Shown here: positions 53,541 through 61,754 of the stretch, in pieces
Numbering within the stretch: position 1 is the first letter of the stretch
Layout: each line of letters opens with the position of its first letter
Source: Pseudomonas abieticivorans
Lineage (GTDB): Bacteria > Pseudomonadota > Gammaproteobacteria > Pseudomonadales > Pseudomonadaceae
Assembly (NCBI RefSeq): GCF_023509015.1
Contig: NZ_CP094975.1
Coordinates: 5,759,501-5,823,500, forward strand
DNA: 64,000 bases
Reading direction: 5' to 3'
The notes under the pieces: generated by a model
What the model saw: only the letters and a program-made list of their open reading frames with translations
The model's database searches: none
Told to the model about the DNA's origin: nothing
Program-made: the position numbers and the translations under genes

Positions 53541-53855
53541 TTACCAGCGCCCGTAGCCTGGGCCGTAATAGCCGCGCGTTGGCGGTGGGGCGTACCGGCG
53601 GTATTCAACCCGTTGCGGCACCACGTAGGCCACCGGCTGGTATTGCGGCGGGTAGCGATACTGCGGTTGATAGCCCTGGTATTGCGGGCGGTAGTAGTGG
53701 TTCTGGCCGGGGCCGCTGATCACGGCGGCCACCACGGCACCCACGGCTGCCCCGGCGATGACGGGCACTATCACATCGCGATCATGGGCTGATGCCGCGC
53801 CTGCGGCGACCAGGCAACCGGAAAGGATCAAGGCTTGGGTCATCTTCGAAAACAT
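53541..53855 (-). CDS. small secreted Tyr/Pro-rich protein
   Basis: 104 residues. The signal peptide is MFSKMTQALILSGCLVAAGA with cleavage near ASA-HD. A glycine-zipper-like segment follows (VIAGAAVGAVVAAVISGPG), then a low-complexity tail of Tyr, Pro, Gln and Arg (YRPQYQGYQPQYRYPPQY, RGYYGPGYGRW). The Cys at 14 lies inside the signal peptide and does not form a lipobox. It is a periplasmic or envelope protein of unknown role, common in this style in Pseudomonas. It is convergent with the dehydratase-like gene by six bases. Confidence 0.75.
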   Translation of the reverse strand: MFSKMTQALILSGCLVAAGAASAHDRDVIVPVIAGAAVGAVVAAVISGPGQNHYYRPQYQGYQPQYRYPPQYQPVAYVVPQRVEYRRYAPPPTRGYYGPGYGRW

Positions 53856-53941
53856 GGTGTCTCCTCTGGCGGCATGTTGGGTTCGCCATGTGTGTATGAA
53901 ACACCCGTTTCGTGTAAACGCAGGTCTAGGTTCGGTAAAGG

Positions 53942-55483
53942 TTAGGTAAAGCGTGGCCCCACTGCCTGGAGCAACTGCCCGCTGCGCAATTGCTCGGTCA
54001 CGCTGGCGATGTCGGCATAAAACGCACGGTCTTGATCGGCCACCGGCACGGCACTGCGTACCCGGTCGTACACCGCGCGCGTGGCGCTGGAGGCGCTGCC
54101 CACGTCGTGAAAGTCCAGTGCCTGGCAGCCGACCAGCACTTCGATGGCGATCACCGATTCGAGCTTTTGCGACACCTTGTAGGCCTTCATGGCGGCGTTA
54201 TAGGCGAAACTGACCGGATCTTCCTGGTTGCCACAGGTCGAAACGCTGTCGATCGAGGCCGGGTGCGACAGTACTTTCATTTCGCCCAGCAGGCCGGCGG
54301 CGGTGTACTGGATGATCATGTAGCCACTGTTGAGCCCCGGCTGGCGAACCAGGAAAGCCGGCATTTCACTGAAGTGCGAGTTGACCATGCGATCAGTGCG
54401 CCGCTCGGAGAACTTGGCCAGGTTGGTCATGGCCACGCATAGGCTGTCGGCGGCCATGCCCACGTAGGAGCCGTCGAAATTGGCACCGGAGATGGCAATG
54501 CCATCGTCGTCGCCCAACGGGTAGATCACCGGGTTGTCGCCACTGGAGCGCAATTCGCTGTCCAGCGCCTGGCGGGCGTAGTCGATGAACTGCTTGACCG
54601 CGCCGTGCACCTGGGGGATGGCCCGCAAGCTGTAGAAGTCTTGCAAGCGGTGGTCGACGTTTGCGGCCGCCAATTGGCTGTCGGCCAGCAACTCACAAAG
54701 GATGCGCGCGGTGTGGGCCTGCAGCGGGTGCGCCTTGACCGAATGGTAGCGCGGGTCGAAGGCCCGCACGGTACCGCGCAGGGCTTCGACCGACAGCGCC
54801 GCGGCGACATCGGCGGTGCGGGCTGCCTGGGTGGCGTTGTACAGTGCCAACAGGCTGAGCGCGGTGACCGAGGTGGTGCCATTGAGCATCGCCAGGCCTT
54901 CCTTGGTGTGCAACTCGGTGGCGCGCAGGCCCACTTGCCGCAGCGCTGTAGCGCCATCGACCAGCGGCCCGCCTGCCACCCGGGCCTGGCCTTCACCGAG
55001 CAACACCAGGGCGATGTGCCCTTCGACCGCCAGGTAGCCCACCGAGCCCTCGCCGGGAGCGAACGGCACCACGTCATGGTTCAACAGCTCGGCGATCAGT
55101 TCCAGCAGCGCCAGGCGCACGCCGGAAAACCCCTTGCCCAGGCTGACCAGCATCATCAGCTGGATGGCCCGTACCTGCTCGCGGTTCAGTGGCTCACCCA
55201 CGGCCACGGCATGGGAGCGCACGATGTTGACCTGCAGTTGCTTGGCGTCCTGCGGTGCGATCACGTGCCTGACGTTGTCGCCGAAGCCGGTGGTCACGCC
55301 ATAAACCAGGCGGTTTTCGTCCAGGAAGCGTTTGACCAGACGGCTGGAGGCGTTGACGCGGGCTTTGTAGCCGTCGGAAAAAGACACGGTGGCGGCATAG
55401 CGCGCCACGGCGACGAATTGCTCAAGGCTCAGGTCGCTGTCGCCCAGTACCACGTGTTCGATCTGCTCGGGATGGCGGTTCAT
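53942..55483 (-). CDS. HAL/PAL-family protein lacking the MIO triad
   Basis: 513 residues from the ATG at 55483 (GGAG upstream). The fold and most active-site residues of histidine ammonia-lyase are present: Tyr61 (YGVTTGFG), His91 (RSHAVAVG), Asn201 (LNGTTSV), Tyr284/Arg287 (DFYSLRAIPQ) and Glu421 (NQEDPVS). However, where the MIO cofactor forms from Ala-Ser-Gly in GSVGASGDLAPL, this protein reads GSVGYLAVEGHIALV (146-160), so the autocatalytic triad is absent. The SGNFHG loop reads SGANFDG. It is therefore unlikely to be a normal ammonia-lyase. It is divergent from a LysR gene and not near other hut genes. Confidence 0.85.
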   Translation of the reverse strand: MNRHPEQIEHVVLGDSDLSLEQFVAVARYAATVSFSDGYKARVNASSRLVKRFLDENRLVYGVTTGFGDNVRHVIAPQDAKQLQVNIVRSHAVAVGEPLNREQVRAIQLMMLVSLGKGFSGVRLALLELIAELLNHDVVPFAPGEGSVGYLAVEGHIALVLLGEGQARVAGGPLVDGATALRQVGLRATELHTKEGLAMLNGTTSVTALSLLALYNATQAARTADVAAALSVEALRGTVRAFDPRYHSVKAHPLQAHTARILCELLADSQLAAANVDHRLQDFYSLRAIPQVHGAVKQFIDYARQALDSELRSSGDNPVIYPLGDDDGIAISGANFDGSYVGMAADSLCVAMTNLAKFSERRTDRMVNSHFSEMPAFLVRQPGLNSGYMIIQYTAAGLLGEMKVLSHPASIDSVSTCGNQEDPVSFAYNAAMKAYKVSQKLESVIAIEVLVGCQALDFHDVGSASSATRAVYDRVRSAVPVADQDRAFYADIASVTEQLRSGQLLQAVGPRFT

Positions 55484-55595
55484 CAATCACTCCACAGGAA
55501 AAAAATAGCGCGCGTAGGCCCCCAGGTACAGGGGCGTGGTTGAAAGCGTAAGGGGCTTTTACTGTGAAGATAAGTGGGCTAAAGCTGCGATATTG

Positions 55596-55610
55596 TTTAG
55601 AATACCTAAA
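55596..55610. promoter_or_regulatory. candidate LysR operator
   Basis: TTTAG-AATAC-CTAAA is an inverted repeat with the LysR-like T-N11-A layout, 26 bases before the LysR start and about 115 bases before the divergent ammonia-lyase-like gene. Confidence 0.45.
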
Positions 55611-55635
55611 CTAAATAGACCAAGGATCTCACCCG

Positions 55636-56592
55636 ATGAATCCGCTGCCACCCTTGCGGGCCATGGAAGTATTTGAAGCCGTCGGCCATTGCGGCGGCAT
55701 CACCCAGGCAGCCAGGCGCCTGGGTATTTCCACGGGTGCGGTCAGCCAGCAGATGAAAATCCTCGAACAGGCCTTGGGCATCAGCCTGATGGTCAAGGCC
55801 GGCCAACGCCTGCGCCTGAACCCCAGCGGCCAACGCTTCCATGCCCGTTGCACGGCAGCGTTCGAAGCACTGCGCTTGGCAGTCGATGAGGCTCACCGCT
55901 CGCGTGACCCGCACAGCCTGTCCATCAGCGGCCTGCCGTCGTTGCTGCACAAATGGCTGGGGCCGTTGATCGGCGAATGGGAGCAACACAACCCCACGGT
56001 CAGCGTGTACCTGGACAGCTCCCTGAACGAGGACTTGACCTTGGAGGGCGTGGACTTTCGCATTGGCTATGGCGATAGCCTGCAAGAGGGCGAGCATGGC
56101 CTGGAGCTGTTCCAGGATTGCGTGGTGCCGGTGTGCGCGCCACCCCTGATCGCCGCCGGGGGCCCCTTTGCCAGCGCCGAGCCGCTGGCCAGGCTGCCGT
56201 TGATTCGGGTCGACTCACGGCCCAAGTTCGATTCGCCGCCGTCCTGGGAAAGCTGGTTTGCCACGGCGCAGGTCGTGCTTGCGCAGCCGTTACACATCCC
56301 GCGCACGTTCTCGTCCACCGGCATGGCCATCGAGGCCGCTTTGCTGGGGCAGGGCGTGGTGTTGGCGCCGTATTCGATGGTGGGCAAGGAGCTGGGCAGC
56401 GGCCGGCTGGTCATCGCGGTGCTGCACCCCAGCCTGTTGCCGTCGCCGTACCAATTGCGCTGGGCCAGCGAGGCTTTTCACAAGCCGCAGTGCCGCAGTT
56501 TCCAACGTTGGCTGGTGGCGCGAGGCCGGGCGCAGCAAGCGCTTACCCAGGCGCTGCTGGCAAGTGTCGCCGCCGGCGCCGTGGTCACCTGA
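55636..56592 (+). CDS. LysR-family regulator divergent from HAL-like gene
   Basis: 318 residues of the GcvA-like subgroup: PPLRAMEVFEAVGHCGGITQAARRLGISTGAVSQQMKIL forms the DNA-binding domain (two segments, both intact), and the effector domain has VDFRIGYGDSLQEGEHGLEL and AALLGQGVVLAPYSMV. It is divergent from the MIO-less lyase homologue with a candidate operator between them, so that gene is the probable target. Its 3' end overlaps the next, convergent LysR gene by eight bases. Confidence 0.85.
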   Translation: MNPLPPLRAMEVFEAVGHCGGITQAARRLGISTGAVSQQMKILEQALGISLMVKAGQRLRLNPSGQRFHARCTAAFEALRLAVDEAHRSRDPHSLSISGLPSLLHKWLGPLIGEWEQHNPTVSVYLDSSLNEDLTLEGVDFRIGYGDSLQEGEHGLELFQDCVVPVCAPPLIAAGGPFASAEPLARLPLIRVDSRPKFDSPPSWESWFATAQVVLAQPLHIPRTFSSTGMAIEAALLGQGVVLAPYSMVGKELGSGRLVIAVLHPSLLPSPYQLRWASEAFHKPQCRSFQRWLVARGRAQQALTQALLASVAAGAVVT

Positions 56593-57490
56593 CGCCGAGC
56601 TCATCGAGCAACCACTTCTTGAACACTTCGGCCGCCTCGTGCTGGGTCCGACGGTTGGGGTACACCAGGTAGTGGCCGATGTACTGGATGTCATGAGTGA
56701 GCGCCCGCAGTGGCGCCACCAGCGCGCCGCGCTTGAGTTCACCTTCGGCCAGCAAGGTCGATTCCAACACCACGCCCATGCCGTTGACCGCCGCGGCAAT
56801 CGCCATGTTGCTGCGGTCAAAGCGCAGGGCATAGTGGTGCGGCGGCATCAGGTGGTTGGCCTCGAACCAGCCTTTCCATTGCAGCATTTGCACGTCGCAC
56901 TGGATCAGTGTGTGCGCATACAAATCCTGTGGGCTGCGGATGCGTTCGGCAAGCGCCGGGCTGCAAAGTGGGGTGAGGTGTTCCACCGCCAGCGGCACCT
57001 TTTCGTTGAGGCTGGGCCGCGGCTCGCCATAGACGATATCCAGGTCAAAGTCGTCATTTTCGAATTGCGCGTAGTCGGTGCTGGCAGAAAAGCGCAGGTC
57101 GATGGCCGGGTGTGCCTGCACGAACCGTGATAGGCGCGGCATCAGCCACTGGGTACCGAAACTGGGCGCGGTGTGCAGGCGCAGGGGCGGGGGTTCGTCG
57201 GCGTTGGCCAGGGCAAAGCCGCGTTGCATTTCGTCCAGGCCGCGCTGCACGTGCTCCAGCAACAGGCGCCCCTTGGCCGTGAGGTTGACTTCGCGGGTGG
57301 TGCGTTCGAACAGTTGGATCTGGATGGCGTCTTCCAGCTTTCTGATGGAATGGCTGACCGCACTCGACGAGATACCGAGCTCCACCGACGCCTGGATGAA
57401 CGATGCGCTGCGGCCCACCGACTCGAACACCCGCAGTGATGAAAGTGGAACCCGGCGCAGTGCGGTGATTGCTGAATTATGTTCAGTCAT
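56585..57490 (-). CDS. LysR-family regulator of the transketolase operon
   Basis: About 301 residues from MTEHNSAITALRRVPLSSL. The DNA-binding domain is GRSASFIQASVELGISSSAVSHSIRKLEDAI. The effector domain has DFDLDIVYGEPRPS and MGVVLESTLLAEGELKRGALVAP, which places it in the GcvA-like group. The frame continues upstream to 57631, but that extension overlaps the divergent transketolase start. It is divergent from the transketolase operon with matching inverted repeats between them. Confidence 0.85.
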   Translation of the reverse strand: MTEHNSAITALRRVPLSSLRVFESVGRSASFIQASVELGISSSAVSHSIRKLEDAIQIQLFERTTREVNLTAKGRLLLEHVQRGLDEMQRGFALANADEPPPLRLHTAPSFGTQWLMPRLSRFVQAHPAIDLRFSASTDYAQFENDDFDLDIVYGEPRPSLNEKVPLAVEHLTPLCSPALAERIRSPQDLYAHTLIQCDVQMLQWKGWFEANHLMPPHHYALRFDRSNMAIAAAVNGMGVVLESTLLAEGELKRGALVAPLRALTHDIQYIGHYLVYPNRRTQHEAAEVFKKWLLDELGVR

Positions 57491-57505
57491 TGCTGCAAAA
57501 AGGTC

Positions 57506-57607
57506 TTTTGTAAGGGCTGTATGGCTGATGTTAGCTTGATTGCAGGTGGTACGCAGGCAGTTTGATGAATTAAGCACAGTAGTGCGCCTGGGTACGCTCT
57601 TACAAAA
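57506..57607. promoter_or_regulatory. distant inverted repeats in divergent promoter region
   Basis: TTTTGTAAGGGC (57506-57517) and GCTCTTACAAAA (57596-57607) are inverted copies of one 12-base sequence with one mismatch, centred about 90 bases apart between the LysR gene and the transketolase start. Two equal sites at this spacing would suit a looping or bridging regulator. Confidence 0.4.
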
Positions 57608-57621
57608 AACAGGAATCAATA

Positions 57622-58494
57622 ATGACAACAATTCCTAGAAGTGCCGAAGCCCCCGTGGCGCCGCTTCAGCGCCTGGCGCACCACGCCTGGCGGATCCGCC
57701 GTTTTGCCCTGCGCATGGGCGAAGTACAGGGCCAAGGCTATGTCGGGCAAGCGCTGGGCTGGGCGGATGTGCTCGCGGTTGCCTATTGCCACGCGATGAC
57801 CCTGCACCCAAACGATCCCCACCATGAAGGCCGCGACCGCTTCCTGCTGTCCCACGGGCACTATGCGATTGCCCTATACGCCGCGCTTATCGAAGCGCAG
57901 GTCATCCCCGAAAGCGAATTGGACACCTACGGTTCCGACGACAGTCGGTTGCCGATGTCGGGCATGGCCAGCTACACGCCTGGCATGGAAATGTCCGGCG
58001 GCTCGCTGGGCCAGGGGCTGCCCATCGGCGTGGGCATGGCCCTGGCGCTGCGTTTGAAAAACAACCCGGCCTGGGTGTTCAACTCGATGTCCGATGGCGA
58101 ACTGGACGAAGGCTCGACCTGGGAAGCGGCGATGTCGGCCGCGCACCATCAGTTGGGCAACTTGATTGCCCTGGTGGACCTGAACAAGCAGCAGGCCGAT
58201 GGCAACTCCCATGACATTCTGGGCTTTGAACCCCTGGTGGATAAATGGCAGGCCTTTGGCTGGCATGTGCAGCGGGTCGATGGCAACGATTTGCCCGCGG
58301 TGATAACCGCCTTTGACCAGGCCATGGCGCTGGCCGAGGCCAGGCCCCGGGTCATCCTGTTCGACACCCTGATGGGCAAAGGCGTGGACTTTTTGGAAAC
58401 CCGCGAGAAAAACCACTTTATCCGCGTGGAGCCAGAAGAATGGCAAGCCGCGCTGCATGCATTGGATCTTCGCCATCAGCAAGGGGGGCATTGA
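57622..58494 (+). CDS. transketolase, N-terminal subunit
   Basis: 290 residues corresponding to the thiamine-diphosphate-binding half of transketolase. The TPP motif region is MSDGELDEGSTWEAAMSAAHH, with the family's usual initial GDG reading SDG, then ALVDLNKQQADG. Other markers are LSHGHYAIALYAAL and GSLGQGLPIGVGMALA. The other half is encoded by the next gene, one base later, so the two subunits form one enzyme. Split transketolases often serve dedicated sugar or sugar-acid pathways rather than the pentose phosphate pathway. Confidence 0.9.
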   Translation: MTTIPRSAEAPVAPLQRLAHHAWRIRRFALRMGEVQGQGYVGQALGWADVLAVAYCHAMTLHPNDPHHEGRDRFLLSHGHYAIALYAALIEAQVIPESELDTYGSDDSRLPMSGMASYTPGMEMSGGSLGQGLPIGVGMALALRLKNNPAWVFNSMSDGELDEGSTWEAAMSAAHHQLGNLIALVDLNKQQADGNSHDILGFEPLVDKWQAFGWHVQRVDGNDLPAVITAFDQAMALAEARPRVILFDTLMGKGVDFLETREKNHFIRVEPEEWQAALHALDLRHQQGGH

Positions 58495-58495
58495 G

Positions 58496-59497
58496 ATGAG
58501 TACCGGGACCGTAGCCAAACCCCGCCTGACCACCTCCGCGATGATTGCTTCGATCGCCAACGAAGGGCAGCGCACCGAGTCCGCCCCCTTCGGCCATGCG
58601 CTCGTGGCCGCCGCCCAGCGTAACCGGCACATCGTCGGCATGACCGCGGACCTTTCCAAGTACACCGACCTGCATGTGTTTGGCCGTGAGTTCCCTGATC
58701 GGCATTTTCAGATGGGCATGGCCGAGCAGTTGTTGATGGCTGCCGCCGGCGGCATGGCCAAGGAAGGCCTGGTGCCCTTTGCTACCACCTACGCGGTCTT
58801 CGCCACGCGACGGGCATATGATTTCATCCACCAGGTAATTGCCGAGGAGCACCTGAACGTCAAGATCTGCGCGGCATTGCCCGGCCTGACCACCGGGTAT
58901 GGGCCCAGCCACCAGGCCACCGACGACCTGGCACTGATGCGCGCCGTGCCTGGGCTGACCGTGATCGACCCCTGCGATGCCTTGGACACCGCGCAGGCGG
59001 TGGCCGCCATCGCCGAGTACCAAGGGCCGGTGTACATGCGCCTGCTGCGCGGCAAAGTGCCGATGGTGCTGGACCAATACGATTACCAGTTTGAATTGGG
59101 CAAGGCCAAGCTACTGCGCGACGGCCGGGATGTGTTGATCATCGCCAGCGGCATCATGACCATGCGCGCCCTGGAGGTGGCCGAGGTGTTGGCCGACGGC
59201 AGCGCCGACGTCGCGGTGTTGCACGTGCCGACCATCAAGCCTTTGGACGAGGCCACCCTGATCGAGCAATGCCGGCGCAGTGGCCGGCTGGTGGTGGTGG
59301 CCGAAAACCACAGCAGCGTCGGCGGCCTGGGTGAGGCCGTGGCGTTGACGCTGATGAAGGCAGGCGTGAACCCGGCGTTCAGGCAGATCGCCTTGCCTGA
59401 CGCGTTCCTGGACGCCGGCGCCTTGCCCACCTTGCACGATCGCTATGGCATTTCCACCGCCACCATGGCGGCCAACATTCGCCTGTGGCTGGCTTGA
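58496..59497 (+). CDS. transketolase, C-terminal subunit
   Basis: 333 residues from the ATG at 58496 (AAGGGG upstream), next to the stop of the N-terminal subunit. It contains the pyrimidine-binding and C-terminal domains: FQMGMAEQLLMAAAGGMAKEG, FATTYAVFATRRAYDF, GLTTGYGPSHQATDDLALMR and EYQGPVYMRLLRGKVP. The catalytic Glu of the family lies in the MAEQ motif. Acting with the preceding subunit, it would move two-carbon units between sugars. Confidence 0.9.
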   Translation: MSTGTVAKPRLTTSAMIASIANEGQRTESAPFGHALVAAAQRNRHIVGMTADLSKYTDLHVFGREFPDRHFQMGMAEQLLMAAAGGMAKEGLVPFATTYAVFATRRAYDFIHQVIAEEHLNVKICAALPGLTTGYGPSHQATDDLALMRAVPGLTVIDPCDALDTAQAVAAIAEYQGPVYMRLLRGKVPMVLDQYDYQFELGKAKLLRDGRDVLIIASGIMTMRALEVAEVLADGSADVAVLHVPTIKPLDEATLIEQCRRSGRLVVVAENHSSVGGLGEAVALTLMKAGVNPAFRQIALPDAFLDAGALPTLHDRYGISTATMAANIRLWLA

Positions 59498-59507
59498 GGG
59501 TTCGAAC

Positions 59508-60353
59508 ATGAACGTCGCATTTATTGGCCTGGGCGCGATCGGCTTGCCCATGGCCCAGCAGATCCAGCAAGCCGGCCACGCCGTGGTCGGTATCGAATTG
59601 AGCGACACCGGGCGCGCCACGGCGCAGGCCCACGGCATCGAGGCGAGCGCCGATTGGCGCGCGGCCATTGACGCCGACGTGGTGGTGGTGATGGTCGCCA
59701 CCCCCGCGCAATTGGCCGACTTGGTCAGCCAGTGCACGCCCCTCAAGGCCGGCCAGCACTGGGTGGTGATGAGTACCGTGGGGCCGGCGGCCGTGCGCGA
59801 GCAAGCGCAGCGCTTGCTCGCGCACGGCGTGCAGGTGATCGACGCCCCCGTCACCGGCGGCGTGGCGCGCGCGAAAACCGGCAGCCTGTTGATTTTTGCC
59901 TCAGGCCCACAGGCGGCGCTGGACCGCGTGACACCGGTGCTGGTTGCCATGGGTGACGTCAAGGTGGCGGGCGATCATGTCGGCGACGGCCAGGCCATCA
60001 AGGTGGTCAACCAGCACCTGTGCTCGGTTCACCTGGCTGCGGCAGCCGAAGCACTGAGCCTGGCACGCTCGCTGGGGCTTGACCCGGCGCATGTGCTGGA
60101 GCTGGTGCAAGGTGGCGCGGGGGGCTCCTGGATGCTCTCCGATCGCGGCCCGCGCATGTTGGAGGGCACTGACACCCGTGTCACCAGCATGGTCGATATT
60201 TTTGTCAAGGACAGTGGCTTGGTGGCCGATGCGGCTCAGGGCTGTGCAGCCAAGGTGCCGCTGCTGGCCGTGGCCCATCAGCGCTTTTGCCTGGCGGCCG
60301 ACGCAGGGCTGGGCAAGCGCGATGACAGCCGGGTGATCGAGACCTGGCAGTAG
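59508..60353 (+). CDS. beta-hydroxyacid dehydrogenase family (GarR/LtnD-like)
   Basis: 281 residues. The Rossmann motif is at the start (FIGLGAIGLPMAQQI), then the substrate motif DAPVTGGVARAKTGSLLIF, and the catalytic Lys in GQAIKVVNQHL, all typical of 3-hydroxyisobutyrate, tartronate-semialdehyde and L-threonate dehydrogenases. Next to a split transketolase and an MHS permease, a sugar-acid substrate such as an aldonate is more likely than hydroxyisobutyrate. It is ten bases downstream of the transketolase subunit. Confidence 0.85.
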   Translation: MNVAFIGLGAIGLPMAQQIQQAGHAVVGIELSDTGRATAQAHGIEASADWRAAIDADVVVVMVATPAQLADLVSQCTPLKAGQHWVVMSTVGPAAVREQAQRLLAHGVQVIDAPVTGGVARAKTGSLLIFASGPQAALDRVTPVLVAMGDVKVAGDHVGDGQAIKVVNQHLCSVHLAAAAEALSLARSLGLDPAHVLELVQGGAGGSWMLSDRGPRMLEGTDTRVTSMVDIFVKDSGLVADAAQGCAAKVPLLAVAHQRFCLAADAGLGKRDDSRVIETWQ

Positions 60354-60369
60354 GTGTTTCGCAAACCCA

Positions 60370-60390
60370 GGGCAGGGCCAAACCCTGCCC
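60370..60390 (+). terminator. intercistronic hairpin
   Basis: GGGCAGGG pairs perfectly with CCCTGCCC around a five-base loop, between the dehydrogenase and permease genes. With no T run it is more likely a processing or attenuation site than a full terminator. Confidence 0.4.
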
Positions 60391-60425
60391 GCAAACAACA
60401 ACAACAATAAATAGCGGAGAGTGCC

Positions 60426-61754
60426 ATGAACCCGTCCCCTTCAGCGACGACCCAGCCGGGTGACAAGGCTGCGAAAGTGTCCTTTGCCTCCATGATCGGC
60501 TCGGCCGTGGAGAGCTACGACTTCTTCATCTACGGCACGGCAGCCGCCGGCTGGTTTGGCCGAGTGTTCTTCCATACCACCGAACCGATCATCGGCATCC
60601 TGGCGGCCTTCGCGACCATGGCCGTGGGCTTTTTCATGCGCCCGCTGGGTGGCTACCTGGCCGGCCACTTCGGTGATCGCCTGGGCCGCAAGACGGTATT
60701 GCTGTGGTCATTGCTGGCCATGGGCGGTGCGACGGTGTTGATTGGTGCGCTGCCTACCTACGAGCAGGCTGGCCTGTTGGCGCCGCTGTTGTTGATAGTG
60801 TTGCGCATGGTCCAGGGTATCGGCTTTGGCGCCGAATGGGGCGGGGCGGTGCTGATGGCCTGCGAACACGCACCGGCGCACCGGCGCGGGTTCTTCGGTG
60901 CCGTGCCGCAGATCGGCATCCCGCTGGGGCTGCTGATGGCCAACGGTGCATTCCTGCTCAGCGGTGCCTTGTTGGAAGGTGACTGGGTGTGGCGCGCGCC
61001 GTTCCTTGCCTCCGTCGCCATGGTGGCCGTGGGCATGTATATCCGCCTGGGCGTCAGCGAGTCGCCAGAGTTCGAGAAAGCCAAGGCCGACAACACCTTG
61101 GTCAAGCAGCCGGCCCTGCAGGTGATCCGCAGCGACTGGCGCAAGATTTTGCAGATCGCCGGCCTGCGCCTGGCCGAGACGGGGGGTTACTACATCGCGA
61201 CCAGCTTCATGTTGTCCTACGTGCTGTTGGCCGGCGTGGCCTCGCGGGAGAACGTGCTGTGGGGCACCATGATCGGTTCGGCGTTGGGCCTGGGCAGCCA
61301 CCTGTTCTACGGTGCGCTCAGTGACCGGGTCGGGCGCAAGCCGGTGTTCCTGTTGGGCTCGCTGTTTACCATCGTGTTTGGCATTCCGATGTTCATGATG
61401 ATCAACAGCGGTGTGATCGTGCTGGTGGTGGTGGCCGTGGCATTGGCGTTGCTGCTCAGCCACGACCCGATTTTTGCCGTGGAGGCCAGTTGGTTCACCG
61501 AGCAGTTTCCTGCCAACGTGCGTTCGTCCGGTATTTCCCTGGGCTACAACTGCGCCTCGCTGGTCGCCGGCACCTTGCCGTTCGTGGCCACCGCATTGTA
61601 TGCCAGCGTGGGCTGGATGGGGCCGGCGGTGTTGTTCAGCTTGCTCGGGGTGGCGTCGACCTTGTGCGCCTTGAAGATGCGCGAGACGGCACCGGCGGTG
61701 GCCACGGCGGCGCCACTGATCGTGCGCGGCGCCGTGGTGAACCAGGCACTTTAG
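60426..61754 (+). CDS. MHS-family permease of the transketolase operon
   Basis: 442 residues, 12 helices, with GSAVESYDFFIYGTAAAGWFG in helix 1, GHFGDRLGRKTVL between helices 2 and 3 and GFGAEWGGAVLMACEHAP in helix 4. These are markers of the metabolite:H+ symporters that take up organic acids such as shikimate, alpha-ketoglutarate or sugar acids. It is the last gene of the operon and overlaps the convergent permease by four bases. It probably imports the compound processed by the preceding enzymes. Confidence 0.9.
   Translation: MNPSPSATTQPGDKAAKVSFASMIGSAVESYDFFIYGTAAAGWFGRVFFHTTEPIIGILAAFATMAVGFFMRPLGGYLAGHFGDRLGRKTVLLWSLLAMGGATVLIGALPTYEQAGLLAPLLLIVLRMVQGIGFGAEWGGAVLMACEHAPAHRRGFFGAVPQIGIPLGLLMANGAFLLSGALLEGDWVWRAPFLASVAMVAVGMYIRLGVSESPEFEKAKADNTLVKQPALQVIRSDWRKILQIAGLRLAETGGYYIATSFMLSYVLLAGVASRENVLWGTMIGSALGLGSHLFYGALSDRVGRKPVFLLGSLFTIVFGIPMFMMINSGVIVLVVVAVALALLLSHDPIFAVEASWFTEQFPANVRSSGISLGYNCASLVAGTLPFVATALYASVGWMGPAVLFSLLGVASTLCALKMRETAPAVATAAPLIVRGAVVNQAL

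Noticed and set aside
54475..54505. AISGANF as a displaced MIO triad in the HAL-like protein
   Set aside because: It aligns with the family's SGNFHG loop, far from the MIO site, and has no Ala-Ser-Gly order.
54605..55543. Rightward 312-residue frame inside the HAL-like gene
   Set aside because: It is the antisense shadow of a GC-rich gene; composition is unlike a protein.
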